A stretch of 64,000 nt of DNA, from assembly GCF_000510645.1 (NCBI RefSeq), contig NZ_KI783301.1:2487151-2551150 (forward strand), read 5' to 3'. Within the stretch, counting starts at the first letter, position 1. Each line of letters opens with the position of its first letter. The notes below the pieces were generated by a model. That model searched no databases and was not told the DNA's origin. It saw only the letters and a list, made by a program, of their open reading frames with translations. Origin of the DNA: Thermicanus aegyptius DSM 12793. GTDB lineage: Bacteria; Bacillota; Bacilli; Thermicanales; Thermicanaceae. Below, piece after piece: positions 63,943-64,000 of this stretch. The position numbers and the translations under genes are program-made.

Positions 63943-64000
63943 TCAGGCAATGAAGTACGGTTGCAAGCGCCGTTTTAATACATCCTTAGGCATATAGCCG
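63943..64000 (-). CDS. C-terminal end of an unidentified protein
   Basis: The minus strand encodes G-Y-M-P-K-D-V-L-K-R-R-L-Q-P-Y-F-I-A and a stop, just before a terminator. This resembles the last residues of thioredoxin-like proteins, but 18 residues are too few to decide. The gene continues beyond the window. Confidence 0.5.
   Translation of the reverse strand, partial: GYMPKDVLKRRLQPYFIA

Overview
The window looks like chromosome from a spore-forming member of the Bacillota, probably class Bacilli and possibly thermophilic. Supporting genes are mutS2, a PolX-family gene, typA, a LiaFSR-type cell-envelope stress system, a YtvI-like sporulation membrane protein, the methionine-salvage pair mtnU/mtnE, strong GGAGG-type ribosome binding sites and many intrinsic terminators. 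Two housekeeping genes are unusual for classic Bacillus: a glutaminyl-tRNA synthetase and a long, GSI-beta-like glutamine synthetase. The species assignment is inference.

Layout. 1-3.1 kb: bacteriocin-type ABC exporter genes, a second truncated ABC ATPase and a lipoprotein. 3.4-16.2 kb: fructokinase, glnS, then an envelope/polysaccharide block (glycosyltransferase-murJ, an FAD-linked oxidase, galE-like epimerase, DUF350 protein, second glycosyltransferase, nucleotide-sugar dehydrogenase, a 28-aa membrane peptide, signal peptidase I). 16.3-20.7 kb: a small MNT/HEPN-like cassette inserted at the 3' end of mutS2 between 41-bp direct repeats, mutS2 itself, an undescribed-looking structured RNA with its own promoter and terminator, a thiamine-binding-like protein and a methyltransferase. 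21-24.8 kb: AT-rich accessory island with a CapK/PaaK-like ligase between IS66 relics and IS21-like end motifs. 24.8-27.3 kb: a polar amino-acid ABC transporter. 27.3-38.7 kb: truncated permease, hydrolase, PolX, typA, 5'-truncated iron permease, a decaying ABC-2 transporter and a sigma-54 gene fragment.

38.7-50 kb is the main accessory system: a 54-repeat CRISPR array and a type I-B effector operon (cas6-cas8b-cas7-cas5-cas3), both oriented on the minus strand, with no cas4-cas1-cas2. Upstream of cas6 lies a repeat-derived element followed directly by an intrinsic terminator. It could encode a crRNA-like small RNA of about 65 nt or act as an attenuator controlling the cas operon. With the ncRNA at 19.46-19.74 kb, this is the best candidate for something undescribed.

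50-64 kb returns to core genes: an NAD-dependent dehydrogenase, two small membrane/secreted unknowns, glnA with a clear sigma-A promoter, liaF-liaS-liaR, mtnU/mtnE, a YtvI-like protein, a secreted SNase-like nuclease with a duplicated 3' tail, moaB, a CsoR-type repressor with its operator, and the sulfate-assimilation genes sat and cysH.
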